Shown: positions 33,301 through 44,484 of the stretch, piece after piece | Position numbering within the stretch: the stretch's first letter is position 1 | Layout: each line of letters begins with the position of its first letter | NCBI GenBank assembly: GCA_963422465.1 | Contig: OY730169.1 | Span: forward strand, 2,604,001 to 2,668,000 | Reading direction: 5' to 3' | Source: Lichina pygmaea | Taxonomy: Eukaryota > Ascomycota > Lichinomycetes > Lichinales > Lichinaceae | DNA length: 64,000 nucleotides | Position numbers and translations under genes: made by a program | The notes under the pieces: model-generated | Told to the model about the DNA's origin: nothing | The model's input: the letters and a program-made list of their open reading frames with translations, nothing else | Databases searched by the model: none

Positions 33301-33423
33301 GCTTTGGGCTGCTCCGCCTTGTCCGGTCGCCATCGCTGGTGGTGCTATGCTGATGGGGCCTGCGAGTGAGGATCCACCGTTCGAATTCAAGGGTCCACCG
33401 GCTTGAGGTTGAGAGCCAGCCAT
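30385..33423 (-). CDS. TAF5: TFIID/SAGA subunit TAF5 (LisH and WD40 repeats)
   Basis: A scaffold subunit of TFIID, and of SAGA in fungi, in the nucleus. Minus-strand exons 33283-33423, 32654-32795, 32556-32599, 31692-32500 and 30385-31630 give 793 residues; all phases agree. A LisH-like motif (EYLAKRGYNRTEAMLRTES) lies near 48-70. The TAF5 N-terminal domain runs from about 95 to 250 (DLLRGWIEENLDIYK, then FVYSFLNLVAEHYAQDANGF). A charged linker follows. The propeller starts at about 378 (VNCLDISDDNKLVAAGTSDS). Blades end in the WD-type sequences IRLWSVD, ARLWSTD, VRMWAI, IFLWDL and VRLWDV. A Gly/Ser-rich insertion of about 110 residues precedes the last blade (RTPVYYVRFTRMNLVIAAGA). Divergent from MED11. 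Confidence 0.93.
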
Positions 33424-33763
33424 TACGTCGTACTAGCGAATGGCGTAAATATAGATAACTAGCGGAGAGTTTCTCGCTATCGTTTAAGCTTCAAAGGGAC
33501 GAGGGACGGCGTCGACCCTTGTAGGATGGTGTGATGATTCGGGGATTCCCCCGCGCTGCACTGCTATCAAGGCTAGCTTGTCGTCTTGTCGGTCCTATTT
33601 TCGTTTCTCGATTTGAACGGACCATTGCGGCAGCATTCTTGAAGAGAGCTGTGGCGGTCGCTGGTGATATCAATGTCTTGGAGTTAGTGGATTTCAGGCC
33701 TTACTGAATGAGGGTGTCACTCACTTCCGTACCGTATCTTCGCCGTCAATCGTCAAGACGCAG
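33424..33763. promoter_or_regulatory. Short divergent promoter between TAF5 and MED11
   Basis: Only 340 bases separate the two start codons, so the genes almost certainly share promoter DNA. No consensus box can be named with confidence. Confidence 0.6.
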
Positions 33764-34453
33764 ATGATGGCCGACCAACGGGACCCAGTGGCCTACAATG
33801 CTTCCGAAGAGCGTATCAAGGAGCTGAACGCAATTGACAAGGTGGGACAACCCGTTGTGGTTCGCCGCAGAAGGATGGGCTGACGTCGGTTCGTATTGGA
33901 GGATATCGTCAATCTCGTCCGCACCGCAGGGATGGCGATCAAGACCCTGACGCCCCGTTCGCGGCTACCAAGCGAACTCGAAGCTGGACAGATGGACGTA
34001 GAATCTCGCAGAGAAGCCTTTACGTCGTCGACAGCAGATTACTTCCGCCTACTGGAGTCCATCAGCGTGCGACTGAAGCGCCAGATCTATGCTCTCGAGG
34101 AAGCGGACATCGTGCCGGCAGAGATTGAAGCACCGATCTCCGAGCCTCCGGCAACAGTTTCTGCGTCTTCACTAGCACCTGCACCTCCTCGAAGAGGCGG
34201 CCCTACGCTGCCTAGAGGCGGCCTGGGTAACCTCGATGTGAGCTGGCTCAACAGCAGAGCCGATGTTGCCGGGAGAATTATGGAAGCTGAGTTGTGGGCC
34301 AAAGCCCGGTCGCTTCTGGAAGGCCCTGAGAAAGACGGGGCCAGGTATGGAGATGACACCAGCGATGCGTCCGCGATGGATGCAACGGGGCAGCTTGGGG
34401 ATGAGCAGGCGCGAGCTGTCGATCCCGACTTGCTCGCTTCTCTAAGGATATGA
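33764..34453 (+). CDS. MED11: Mediator complex subunit 11 (head module)
   Basis: A head-module subunit that pairs with Med22 in the RNA polymerase II Mediator. Exons 33764-33841 and 33902-34453 give 209 residues. The N-terminal helices carry the family pattern: ERIKELNAIDKDIVNLVRTA, then AIKTL, then STADYFRLLESISVRLKRQI followed by YALEEADI. The second half is a Pro/Ala-rich linker ending in an acidic region, longer than in yeast Med11 (about 130 residues) but usual for basidiomycetes. A second ATG lies immediately after the first. It converges with the myosin light-chain gene, with only 149 bases between the stops. Confidence 0.82.
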
Positions 34454-34602
34454 TATGCCTCGAGACTGAGCAGGCGGTGGACGTCATGATAGCCATACAA
34501 AGAACTCGGACACGATGCCAAAGGCCAAACCCGGCGCTGCCAAACACCTAAAACCCAACAGCCTTGCGGTGACGCCCGACACCATCGTGAGATTTCATTC
34601 CC

Positions 34603-35359
34603 TCAGTCCTTCTGCGCTTGCTGCTCCCCACCCTTTCCGCCTGTCCCGCTTACGGCGGCCAAAAACTCCTGGTATCTGAACACCTCCTCCTTCCCCAGCT
34701 TTTTGCCCACCGTCTTGCGTCCCGTGAAGCCGTCCAAGACCCGGTCGATCTCGGCGTTGCTCAACGGCCTTCCGGACCCGTGTTCGGGCGCCGTATGTCG
34801 TAGGGTATCCCGCAGGTCGGCGACTGCGATCTGTCCGTTGTCGTCATCGTCGAAGGCGGCGAAGGCGGAGGCAAGCTCATCTGGCCTCGACATGTTGCCC
34901 AGCAAGGCAGACAGCTGGGTCAGGAACTGGGCCAGCGTTACGTTCTGCGGCTTTCCCGGAGGAAAGAAGGCCGAGATGGTGTGCTGCGACGCGTCCTGGC
35001 CTTTTTGGGGAAATGTCAGTCGCCAGCGGATCGGAAATGGCGACGTAGCACCTGCGAGAGGTCATACCAAGATCATTCAACGTTACTGCAACGTCGTCGC
35101 GGCCAACGATCCCATCGCCATCTCGGTCCAGCAATTGAAAGGCTTCTCTCAAGTCCCTCACCTGAGCGGCATCGACCTTGCTCAGCGTGTCCGTTGGAGC
35201 CCGGATCGCGTTGGCCGTCATGAGCGCGCCGTTGCTGGCAGGAGCCACTGTCCGCGTCGGAGATGACGCAGCCCGGCCATTTGCGTCTGGCGGTAGTCCA
35301 GGGAGCGGCCTATGCTCCATCTTCTCAGCAGACCCATCGGGCTTTGACGGCGAGGTCAT
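34603..35359 (-). CDS. Myosin regulatory light chain, EF-hand protein (Rlc1-like)
   Basis: A predicted light chain of type II myosin in the cytokinetic ring. Two minus-strand exons, 35068-35359 and 34603-35000, give at least 229 residues. EF-hand 1 is LREAFQLLDRDGDGIVGRDD (near 70-89). The second calcium-type loop, FDDDDNGQIAVADL, lies in the other lobe, and a final degenerate hand ends FRYQEFLAAVSG. The linker FFPPGKPQNVTLAQFLTQL fits the family. The reading frame stays open upstream of the chosen ATG for another 150 or so bases, with a Ser/Pro/Thr-rich sequence and an acceptor-like TAG near 35510. The true start may therefore lie in an upstream exon. Centrin or calmodulin are less likely because of the Ser/Thr-rich N-terminus. 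Confidence 0.75.
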
Positions 35360-36291
35360 GGGTGTACGGAGTTTCGTCGGCGAAGATGTCGGTGTCGTGG
35401 GTCCTCGAAGCGTTGATGGCGAGGCCGGAGATTCGGGACGGCGGAAGGGCGAGGTCCGAGGAGAGCCATAGGAAAGGGGCGAAGGTCTGTAGGCATTCGA
35501 TATCGACTACCTTGTGTGATCAGCCTCCAAGCTTGGTTCTCTGGGTAGCACTTCCCGCGACGGGTAAGTGGTGCTGGGGAAGGTAAGTACGGAGTAGACT
35601 GACCATGACTGTGCCCTTTTGCGGGAGTACGGCTTGGCGATCTTCGTTCGATAGACTACGACCGAGACTATATGAAGTCGCTTTCACGATGACTTTGTGG
35701 TCCAATCTCCTCACCGATGTTGAACCATGGCTTGAGGGGTAGCAGTCGCGATGCGGGACCTTGACGTACAGTACGAGTAGACACAACAAGCTTCCACTTC
35801 TGTCGTAGTGCGACGGTCGCCGTGTAGGGTATTATTAGTTCCAAGACTGCCGTGAGAACCACATGCGCTACTGCTACAGTCTCTACGATCTTACGATTTT
35901 CTTGATAGATTCCACAGCGGTAGCCGAGCCGTAAAGATCGCCCCGAAGCTTAGTCACCATTAGCAGAGCCAATACTTGTAGTGCTCGGATGATGTCGACC
36001 ACGCACGCCGGGCACGCCAGGGTGCCAGGACTGACCGGCACGACTGGCCTCAACGTCGTGCTTGGTATAGCTCCAAGGCTTGATCAGGAATCACAAAGGT
36101 GTGGGATATCTACAACCGGAAGCTGACTCGGCCTTGTACGGTTCACAGCGAGAATTGACAGCCGCCGAGACTGCCGTACCAGACAGTTCCCAGCAGGTCG
36201 GAGGTGAATGGCTCATACAGCAGAGCACCGCTAACGGCAGGGCCGTTGCCTGTGGAACTTCTTCCCTCCGGGATTCTACTTCCGATTCACC
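35360..36291. promoter_or_regulatory. Divergent region between the light-chain gene and the AFI1-like gene
   Basis: The left 150 bases probably code for more of the light chain (see that entry). The rest shows no gene and should hold the promoters of both neighbours. Confidence 0.45.
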
Positions 36292-38904
36292 ATGTCGAAG
36301 AGTAACCCCCCCGGATCTACGGCCGTTCAGTCGAATCGCACCTCGGACGGCAGCTCGCGGACCGGCTCCAGTGCAGCCGCTTCCCAGCGTTTACCCTACA
36401 CACCAAGCTATGGAACGGTCGATGGCAACCGGAAGTCAGGGATATTGAAATCACAATATCCTCGTGATGCTGGTGAGAATCACGTCGAGTACATCCTCGT
36501 GGCATCGTTCGACATCGACCAGGGTCCGATCATGGAGAACCAATATCCTGGCGCGATCAAGGGTGACCAGCACATGCTTGCTGAGCTGATGCTCCCAGAC
36601 CAAGCACATGTAAGAAACCAGGATTGGACGATATTCTTCCTCCATAAAGATACCAACGTGCAACGACCTGGCGGAGTCTCAGACGCCGTGTCCGACGGCT
36701 GCAGCCCAGGAGATTCTGAGCCCCAGCTTTCGGACGACGACGATGACGACGAAGGTCAAGATCGGCTACCGCAGCCCCCGCAAATCAATGGGACCAGTTT
36801 CAACGACATCAAGACCGACGACGAGGAGGAGTCGGCCATGGGCCAGAGCAACGGCGCTGCCGTGAGCGAAAGGGCGGAGGAGCAGGAGCAGGAGCAGGAG
36901 CACGAGCAGGAGCAGGGGGGAGACGATGAGGAGGAAGAGGAGGGGGAGGAGGGGGAAGACGAACAAGAGGACGACGACGAGCCGGAGGGTGGCCCGCCGC
37001 TGGTGTACGTACTGAACCTGGTCAACACGAAGCAAGATCCCAAGGCGCCGAGGGGAGCGCTGGTCAAGGCCATGGCCATCTGCACCAGACATTCTTTTCT
37101 CCACATCTATAAGCCACTTCTACTGCTGGCCCTCGAGGACTACTTCAAGGCGCCGTACCCCGAGACCCTAGCGGCTCTCTACGACGCTGTGAATTCCATG
37201 GACTTGTCTTTGATGCCCCGCCTTTCAATCTTCGAGCGGTACATCCTCCAAGCGAGTGACACGAAGGACCTCTTCATCGAGAAATTTGCGCAGATGATCA
37301 AGCAGCGGCAGGAGGACGACCAGGACGAACGCCCTCGCTCGGCCGATCTGGCGTCCAGCTCCGGGAATCCGATGGACGGAACACCGCAGGTAGGCAACGG
37401 TCACTGGCTTGGGGGCCAGCCGAGATATTCGTTGCCTCGAGACACTCACGAGTTCGAGACCCGGGTCGTCTACAACGGCATTCCGATCCCGATCAAGGTG
37501 CCGACGGCGCTTTCGCCGGAGACCGTCGGCGGCTTCTCCTTGATCCGGTTGATCCAGGTATTCTCGACGCCGCACGCGAAGGACCCACAGCCTTTCATGC
37601 TTCATCCCCACCTGACCACCAACGGTGCCTACACCCATCCGATCACGGTGCTCGCGAACGCGATGCTCACGCAGAAGCGGGTCATCTTCCTCGGTCACAA
37701 CCGACCGTCCAACGACGTGGCCGAGGCGGTGCTCGCCGCCTGCGCCTTGGCATCCGGAGGCATCCTCAGGGGCTTCACTCGGCACGCCTTCCCGTACACG
37801 GATCTGTCGAAGATCGACGACCTCCTCAAGGTCCCGGGCTTCGTCGCCGGCGTCACCAACCCAGCCTTCGCTCACCATCCCGAGTGGTGGGATCTCCTGT
37901 GCGATCTCGAGAGCGGCCGCATGAAGATCAGCCCCAAGATCGAGCCCGCTCCGATGACGGAGGGTCTCATCAACTTCCAGCAGCAGAGCACGTCGCTGAC
38001 CAATGTCGCGGGGGCGTCCGCCACCGCGGCCGGCGCCGATGCGACGGGCGATCAAGCCTTCATGGACGACATCCTGCGCAGCATCGTGTCGCGGCACGGG
38101 GAGGCCGTGATTCGGGCGAAATGGCGGGACTGGGTCGTCAAGTTCACCCGGATCGCGGCCGCCTTCGAGGAGTCGGTCTACGGCGCAAGCGCGCTCTGGA
38201 TCGGTGGCGATGAGGCGAGCGCGGAGGGCTTTGGCATGACCGGCCACGGCTACGTCTGGAGTGACGAGGCGTCGCGTCAGCGGGAACTGACCGGCAGCGT
38301 CAGCCGGATCGAAGGATGGCGGAACACTAGAAGCTACTACAGCTTCATTCAGGTATGTTTCCCCCCGGTGATCTGCCGGGTTTTCGGTGTGCATGGAAGA
38401 CGTAGAGGACGTACTGAGTCTCCGATCCCGGTGCAGGACTTGGCACAGCTCTACACATTGCGACCGATGAAATCCTTGGACCTTCATCACCTGCACGACC
38501 GGCTACGCACCCAGAAGCTCTCGATGGCCGATTCGGGTGCCATCTACCAGGCTCTGTCGTCGCGCGTGCACTCATACGCCGAGATCTGCCAGCTGTTGAC
38601 CGTCACGCCCGAATCTCACGCCGGGCTCTTTTACATATCGCTAGGTCTGCTCCATCCGCAGCCGGATGTGCGAGTCGGCGTGGTCGGACTCATCACCCGC
38701 ATCCGCGAGCACACGGCCGGACGCCACTTCTGGAACGGGCTGAACTCGTTCGCCAAGCTCGCCTTCATGCGGATGCAGAAGAAACTGCTCGCCGGGCGCG
38801 AGGGCCATCATCACGTCAACGGGACCGGTCAGGCCGTGCAAGTGGGTCGGGAAAGCGGAGACACCGTCGACGAAGCTGGCCCACACTCCAGGCGGGCACG
38901 ATGA
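36292..38904 (+). CDS. Afi1-like DENN-domain polarity protein
   Basis: Related to yeast Afi1, an Arf3 partner in polarised growth (Afi1 N-terminal plus SPA/DENN-type domains). The protein has 842 residues after removal of one intron (38353-38436, GTATGT to GTGCAG). The Afi1 domain starts near residue 63 ([20 protein letters not shown]) and includes [11 protein letters not shown] very acidic Glu/Gln run follows (about 195-235). Next comes the DENN core: [37 protein letters not shown], then [20 protein letters not shown] and the C-terminal [16 protein letters not shown]. The intron is 84 bases and has no in-frame stop, so retention would add 28 residues without breaking the frame. The start is the first ATG upstream of the conserved domain in this frame. 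Family assignment is firm. Confidence 0.87.
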   Translation: MSKSNPPGSTAVQSNRTSDGSSRTGSSAAASQRLPYTPSYGTVDGNRKSGILKSQYPRDAGENHVEYILVASFDIDQGPIMENQYPGAIKGDQHMLAELMLPDQAHVRNQDWTIFFLHKDTNVQRPGGVSDAVSDGCSPGDSEPQLSDDDDDDEGQDRLPQPPQINGTSFNDIKTDDEEESAMGQSNGAAVSERAEEQEQEQEHEQEQGGDDEEEEEGEEGEDEQEDDDEPEGGPPLVYVLNLVNTKQDPKAPRGALVKAMAICTRHSFLHIYKPLLLLALEDYFKAPYPETLAALYDAVNSMDLSLMPRLSIFERYILQASDTKDLFIEKFAQMIKQRQEDDQDERPRSADLASSSGNPMDGTPQVGNGHWLGGQPRYSLPRDTHEFETRVVYNGIPIPIKVPTALSPETVGGFSLIRLIQVFSTPHAKDPQPFMLHPHLTTNGAYTHPITVLANAMLTQKRVIFLGHNRPSNDVAEAVLAACALASGGILRGFTRHAFPYTDLSKIDDLLKVPGFVAGVTNPAFAHHPEWWDLLCDLESGRMKISPKIEPAPMTEGLINFQQQSTSLTNVAGASATAAGADATGDQAFMDDILRSIVSRHGEAVIRAKWRDWVVKFTRIAAAFEESVYGASALWIGGDEASAEGFGMTGHGYVWSDEASRQRELTGSVSRIEGWRNTRSYYSFIQVCFPPVICRVFGVHGRRRGRTESPIPVQDLAQLYTLRPMKSLDLHHLHDRLRTQKLSMADSGAIYQALSSRVHSYAEICQLLTVTPESHAGLFYISLGLLHPQPDVRVGVVGLITRIREHTAGRHFWNGLNSFAKLAFMRMQKKLLAGREGHHHVNGTGQAVQVGRESGDTVDEAGPHSRRAR

Positions 38905-39961
38905 ACGTTTTCATCACGCCCCACGAGCGGCAAAAATGGAGCTTGAGAGAGAGGGAGAAAGAGAGAAACAAGCGATGAGGACGGGAAGCCTCGGGTCTCG
39001 TTACAAAACCGGGTCTTCAGAGCGCCGCCATCCACAGCTTCCACCGAACGGGGAAACCCGGACAGTCCTGAGCAGAGCCAACCTCCATGCCAGATTGACA
39101 TGTCGATGATCATCTACCACCACTCAGATCTGGAAGTATGTGCGAGAACACTTATCTACAACAAAATATAGTCTTAAGCTCGTATCCCTTTACACCCCCC
39201 TGGCAGCAGGATCATGTTGTTTGCCGGCAGAGATGAACATAGGGGAGTCGTTATCACACAATGCTCGCAACATCCTACCAAGCACGGCAACTATGGGGTA
39301 ACTGACAACCGTCCGGACTCCCCCAAGCAGTTGATTTTCTCGGGTCTCCAACGACGGCCACGGCAGCAGCAGCTTGCGCCAACCCATTCTCTGCCAGCAC
39401 TGCAGTAAGTGCTCTTCTTCCCCCCTACGTGTCCCCATGAAACAAGTCGCGAAATGCATGGATCGACTAATGCATTTTCTTTTTTCAGTTCCATCACGTC
39501 TGGCATCGCCTTCCTCGATAGTTGCTTACGAAGATGGCGTACCCGCGACTTCGGCGCCATCCAGACTGTCTAGAAAGGTGGGACCATCTCCGTCGGCCCA
39601 GGGGGTCGCGAGGTCGACATCGACAGGGACGAGAATGACAGCAACGGCGATGGCCCCCAGCTCAAGGAGTAGACTGGCCTCAATGGTGTCGAGAGCCAGC
39701 GACCCGAGGGTGTGCCGTAACAGCAAGGCATGCGGGGACAATATTGACACCATCTGACAAGACAGTAAACCCCGCCGCGTGCGCCACCATCGAGGGGACA
39801 AATGTCGGCCACCCAGGGTCACAGGACGCCGACAACGCTCCCTCCAGTGATGGCGAGGCCAGCGGAAACACCTACAGCTACTACTACCACCACCATGTGA
39901 GGCCTGGAGGAACGCTGGCACCACAGCCACCATTCACAACGACGCCGCCACAATCGTTGCC
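38905..39961. other. Gap with scattered coding-like patches
   Basis: Between 39.5 and 39.96 kb both strands show short stretches with a codon-like third-position pattern (for example VDIDRDENDSNGDG on plus and IAVAVILVPVDVDL on minus). I cannot join them into a supported gene. Confidence 0.35.
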
Positions 39962-40432
39962 TTGGGGATGGGCTTGGCCTGGTCCGCCACGGGCACCGCA
40001 GCAGTCACAGCCGCCGTTCGGAGCTCAGGCCGCCCCGTCGTCGCCGCAGCCGCCATCTGGGCCCGAGGGCTGTCGAGCTTGACGATGAAGGGGTGGAGGG
40101 CGTTCAACATCTGGCACAAGTTTTCAATCACCGGGACTGACCAAAGGAGACATCTACTAGGCAACGGTATGACTCTGGAATTCGTTGTTGAGCACCCGTA
40201 CGTAAAAGCTATTGGGTTTGCCATCTTCAAGCATCACGAGAGAAAAGCGAAACAATCGAGCTACCGAGACCAGCGCCAAGTGGAGTCGAGCGACTACAAA
40301 CATACTGTACTCGTAAAAGACGACAGCAACAATGAGGATCAGCAATTCTTATCTAGGCGGGGGCAGCACCTGCAGACTGATTCATTACCTAAGCACAGTA
40401 GCTCCAGATCCTGCAGACACAGGATTGACTAA
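39962..40432 (+). CDS. Unrecognised open frame, possible last exon of a small membrane protein
   Basis: A 156-codon frame that stays open about 45 bases further upstream. The first part has strongly GC-rich third positions and a hydrophobic Ala/Val/Gly segment (ATIVALGMGLAWSATGTAAV, then AAAAIWARGL). A basic, polar tail follows. There is no upstream ATG in the frame, so any gene must begin in an earlier exon, perhaps at about 39.53 kb (MAYPRLRRH). No family was recognised. It could be a chance frame. Confidence 0.25.
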   Translation: MGMGLAWSATGTAAVTAAVRSSGRPVVAAAAIWARGLSSLTMKGWRAFNIWHKFSITGTDQRRHLLGNGMTLEFVVEHPYVKAIGFAIFKHHERKAKQSSYRDQRQVESSDYKHTVLVKDDSNNEDQQFLSRRGQHLQTDSLPKHSSSRSCRHRID

Positions 40433-43364
40433 GCAGCTTAGTCATCGCGAACGATTCCACGCAGCACATGGCAACTTGCGCCGAAGGTGGCTCCAGTACC
40501 CGGTAGAACCGAGCATTTAGCCGAGTTCCACAAAATCGGCGCTAAAACCGTGCGCAGGGCGAGCGACGACCTGGCTATGACTTTTGATCGGCTATTTCCA
40601 TCGAAAAAGAGAAGGCTGGCCTCGACCGGCGGACGACGGACGAACGGCTGTGCGCCACCACCGTCCTTTAGCTCTCCGCTTGCCGTGTCCTGCTGCCGTC
40701 GTGCATCTTCCGTCGCTAAGTTTAAGGACGAAGACGGATGCACTAGAAGGAGCATGTACCCTCGTACCCTCGTACCCTCGTACTACGAGTACTCGTAGAA
40801 AGAGGGGAAGTGTGACCGGCTGCCTGGCTGGAGCAAGAGGGCGTGGGGGGAGGGGAGGGGGGGGGGAACTACCCACCGTACGATACGTAGCCAGCAGCCT
40901 GCCACTCGTCTGCCGTGAGAGAGTACTCGTACCCGCTTTTAAGCCGCATCTAAAACTAGCATGACACATCTTACTCGGCTCTCAAGTTGTGAGGCGTCTC
41001 AAAACTTTCAGTGACTGCCGCTCTCAATGTCCCGGGACAAAGTCTCTTGCTACTACGTGATAGCGTCTGACTGTGGCTATGTACCCGTTCGCAATCACCT
41101 CTGTACCCCCTTCGTACGAGGTACGAGGCCCGAGGGCGGAGGTCTGCAAGCTTGCTGGAGTGGCCAGTACGCCAGTGATTCTTGTGACTTTTGCTCTGTC
41201 TCACGTCGAATGGAGTGATCGTCAACAAAGATCTTCTCTGGTCTCATGTATCGATCGCTCAAGTACGGGAGCGTACTTGCAGAGCTTTGTACATCATGCG
41301 GAGCATGGAGGTATACAGTGCGTACCGGTAATGCAGGGGATCCGAGCGGTACAGCAAGCAGCCCGATCAGAACAGACTCGCTTTTACCGTCGCCAAAGGA
41401 AGAACGGATGCTTCGGCTCCGATGGATAGCCATCGATGATTATCGTCGCGGTGGTGGGAGCTCGGTCCGGAAGGTGCTCCGCCCCCCTTCCCCACCACTT
41501 CTCGAAGACGCGCAGCTCGCAGGCGACGGGGGATCGCCAAGGAATCAACCGGACCGAGCTTCGTACCACGCACAATCAACGGTGACCTCGCACGCGAGCG
41601 TTGGATGATCTGAGCCAAGGATGAAGGGGCCAGCGAGCTCGGTACGAAGTAATCACATACGTACTTCCGTCCGAAAGGAGACCTCAAGAGACAAAGCCAT
41701 CTCATTTGGGAATCTGCATGTCGGACCGAAAGGAGCCTTGGCCGCCACAAGCCTCGTCATCTAATTCAGGCACTGGCCTGGTCGCAGAAAGATGTTGGTG
41801 GAGGTATGTTTGTACGCCCTTGCTTGCATCGTCGTAAGATCATGTACGGCTGCTGAACCGCATGATCACACTCTACCACGGGCATTGGGCTGACGGCACT
41901 CTGGGGGCACATACGTACTGTACGCAGAGGTCATACCAGCCTTATGGGACGAGTATGAACCGGACGCTGGAAGTGCATCAAAGGACATCTTGGGCAGAAT
42001 ACAGAAGTACTGCGTACGACGACGGCCGAGTCGGCCAGACCTTGAAGCTTACAGTAACACCCAATCCGGTTCATCTCGGACCAGTGTCAGACCCATCATG
42101 CATCTGGGCGACGTACAATCGCGCAACGGCCTCGGTGCGGTCCACCACCCGGCATGTGTCCGATTCCCCTGCCAAAAGAAAGCCGCCGGACAGGGGTACG
42201 GAGTACAGAGACAGGGACGGGTTTACTCTCACGGTAGCCCTACGGGAACGACTGACATGACCTCCGGCTGATGTACTACACCAAGTACCTTGCACAGCAT
42301 AGTACGTGACGTACAGTACGTCTCGACAGTACGGAGATACTTTTACTACGTAAGTATCTAGTCGACTCGCACAATTCCCTATCACTTACTCGTACCTTAG
42401 TTCTACAGCAGTGCCGGGAACACCCAGCGAGAGTCGAAGAGGGGACGAGCGTACGAAGGTACGTACGGTACGTACGGTACGTACGTACTACAGACGAGGA
42501 GTGGGGAGGAAAGAGAGACGACGTCGGTCCCCTCGGGCGCGCCCAGAACGTGCGGCACGGAAAGGTCCCTGTGGGCCGTCGAGACATCTGGGCGGGCGTG
42601 GTGGCGGTGGCTAGACCCGCATCGAAGCCCCCGAGATGAGTCGAATCGGGATGCGTGCGAAGAACCCTGCTCGCTCGGGAAGGACGACGGGAATCGAGGG
42701 CCGACATGGTGGGAAGGCGTGGGAAGCTCCTTGACGCTGCTGGAAGCGATACAGTGGTCGAACCGCCTGCGACTCGAGACTCGCGACGACACTGTGCCTC
42801 GAACGCAGGGGGGGGGGGGGAAAGGACAGTGGACGGAACCAAAACAGCCGCTGGAACGACGGGCGTTCGAACGCGATCCAGGCACGAGTGGATGCGATAG
42901 CGCGCCTGCGCCCTGCGCCTGCGCGAGTCTCGGCATCACCGCGGACGTACGGAAGTACGGATGTACGGATGTAGTCGCCGCAGTAGTACGTATGTACTAC
43001 TGTATTGCTGGCCGACTCTCGCCACTTTGTTTTTTTTTTTCAATCGGGAAATGTCGTCGGCACGACCGGCTCCCTCTGGCGCTCGCCCCGGTGGCTGACC
43101 AAGCTTTGCTTCGACAAGATATGCCTACGAGTACAGTAGGGCTGCGGTCAAAGGCTGCATCTGTCAATTGGCATCCCCGATACGGGACCGTCGAGGAACA
43201 GGAGCGATATGCCACTGTGATTCGATGCTTGTAAGTGCAGCACTCGTGGCACTGAACCCCGTACATCCGCACTTTACGAGGTACTGATCGCTAACTTTGC
43301 CGTCGAGCTCGGTGAGGAGAAATGCGCGGACAAAACCCCTCGCAGTTAGCACGCACGGACTGAG
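40433..43364. other. 2.9-kb gene-free tract rich in GTAC palindromes
   Basis: It contains CGTACCCTCGTACC repeats (about 40760-40795), GGTACGTACGGTACGTACG (about 42460-42490) and ACGGATGTACGGATGTA (about 42950-42970). It also has a poly-G run (42809-42820) and a T run (43028-43040). No open frame has recognisable motifs. Confidence 0.5.
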
Positions 43365-43772
43365 CTACGCTACGTACCTACCGCACATCGTCGTCGATGC
43401 TTCAACGGCGGCCGGCGCCCGCACGCGCACACACACACACCCATGCACCCACGCCTTCCAGTCGGCGAGTCCGAAGCCGGTTCCCCCGGCCGGGTCGACC
43501 CCACCCTCGTCGGCCAAAGACGGATGATCCTGGCCCTTGCATGATGGTGGCAAGAAGTCAAAATCAGCGCTGCCGAACACCCGCAGCGTTTCCACAAAGT
43601 GCGCCTTGTACGGTACGAGACGCTGCGCCGAGACCAGCACCTCGAACAAGTACCTGTACCAGGAACCGTCGTCGCCATGCGGCCATAGGTTCGATAGCTG
43701 CATCCCAGCAGCTCGACTCGCCGGACGGACTCGAGTCTTTTCCCCTTTCTTCAAAGCTCGAGTGACGGCCAA
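43365..43772 (-). CDS. Unrecognised 135-residue open frame
   Basis: The central part (WYRYLFEVLVSAQRLVPYKA, then FGSADFDFLPPSC) has about three quarters G or C at third positions and a balanced amino-acid mix, unlike most chance frames here. The C-terminal end runs through a CA/TG microsatellite (VHGCVCVRVRA), so it may be partly artefactual or continue through an intron. No family was recognised. Confidence 0.25.
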   Translation of the reverse strand: MAVTRALKKGEKTRVRPASRAAGMQLSNLWPHGDDGSWYRYLFEVLVSAQRLVPYKAHFVETLRVFGSADFDFLPPSCKGQDHPSLADEGGVDPAGGTGFGLADWKAWVHGCVCVRVRAPAAVEASTTMCGRYVA

Positions 43773-43802
43773 CGGCGCAGCTCTCCTGCTCCCCTCGTCC
43801 CG

Positions 43803-43836
<34 letters not shown>

Positions 43837-44484
43837 CCCCTCCCCCCCCCCCCTCCTCGCCCTCTCTCCGTTCTCTTTCTCGTCGCGATTACCCGTACAT
43901 CCTTCGAAGATTGTTCTGTTTGAGCCCGCTGCGTCTTGTCTTTCGACTTCGTCGGGAAGCCAGCACGTGCGGACGAGCCGCGCTACGGTCCGAGACCGTG
44001 ATCTTCGGGGACGAGTTCGGGGAGGAGCTGAAACCAAGGCTTCAAGACTGCCTGGAATAAGGTCGGGTGTGCCCTCTTGTCGACCGGGTCAATTCGGCAC
44101 GGCCATCCCGGGAGAACGTTGTGAGATCGGTTTCGCACCTCGAAACGGTGACCCGGTTTCGTGTTCTGCTTGAAGAGGCCTGGACGCTCCGTCGGCCCGG
44201 CCCCGAGAACGCAGGAAGGCTGAACGATCGGAGTTCGCTGCGGCAATTGACCTTCGATCGACGTTGGGTCAGCTCGACAGAAGCCCTCGGGCCATGCTCC
44301 GGACCGCCAGCAATGTGCTGGGCTAAGCAATGACCGAACGCGCCAAAGGGGCAACTGCTACTGGCCACCCAAGCGCACCAGCGTTCGGACAAGTACGTCG
44401 GGTCGAAGCGTTACGTCCCTGTCTTCGCCGCCGCCGTCACGACGTCCGATTCATGTTTCGAGATCGCACTTCGTCTCTCGCACC
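43773..44484. other. Likely 5' region of the DUF7729 gene
   Basis: It contains a CT tract merging into a C-rich run (43803-43857). I see no gene. Confidence 0.5.

Noticed and set aside
37225-38496. A 423-codon open frame antisense to the AFI1-like gene
   Set aside because: The plus strand encodes a clear DENN-type protein. The antisense frame is Arg/Asp/Gly-biased, typical of a shadow.
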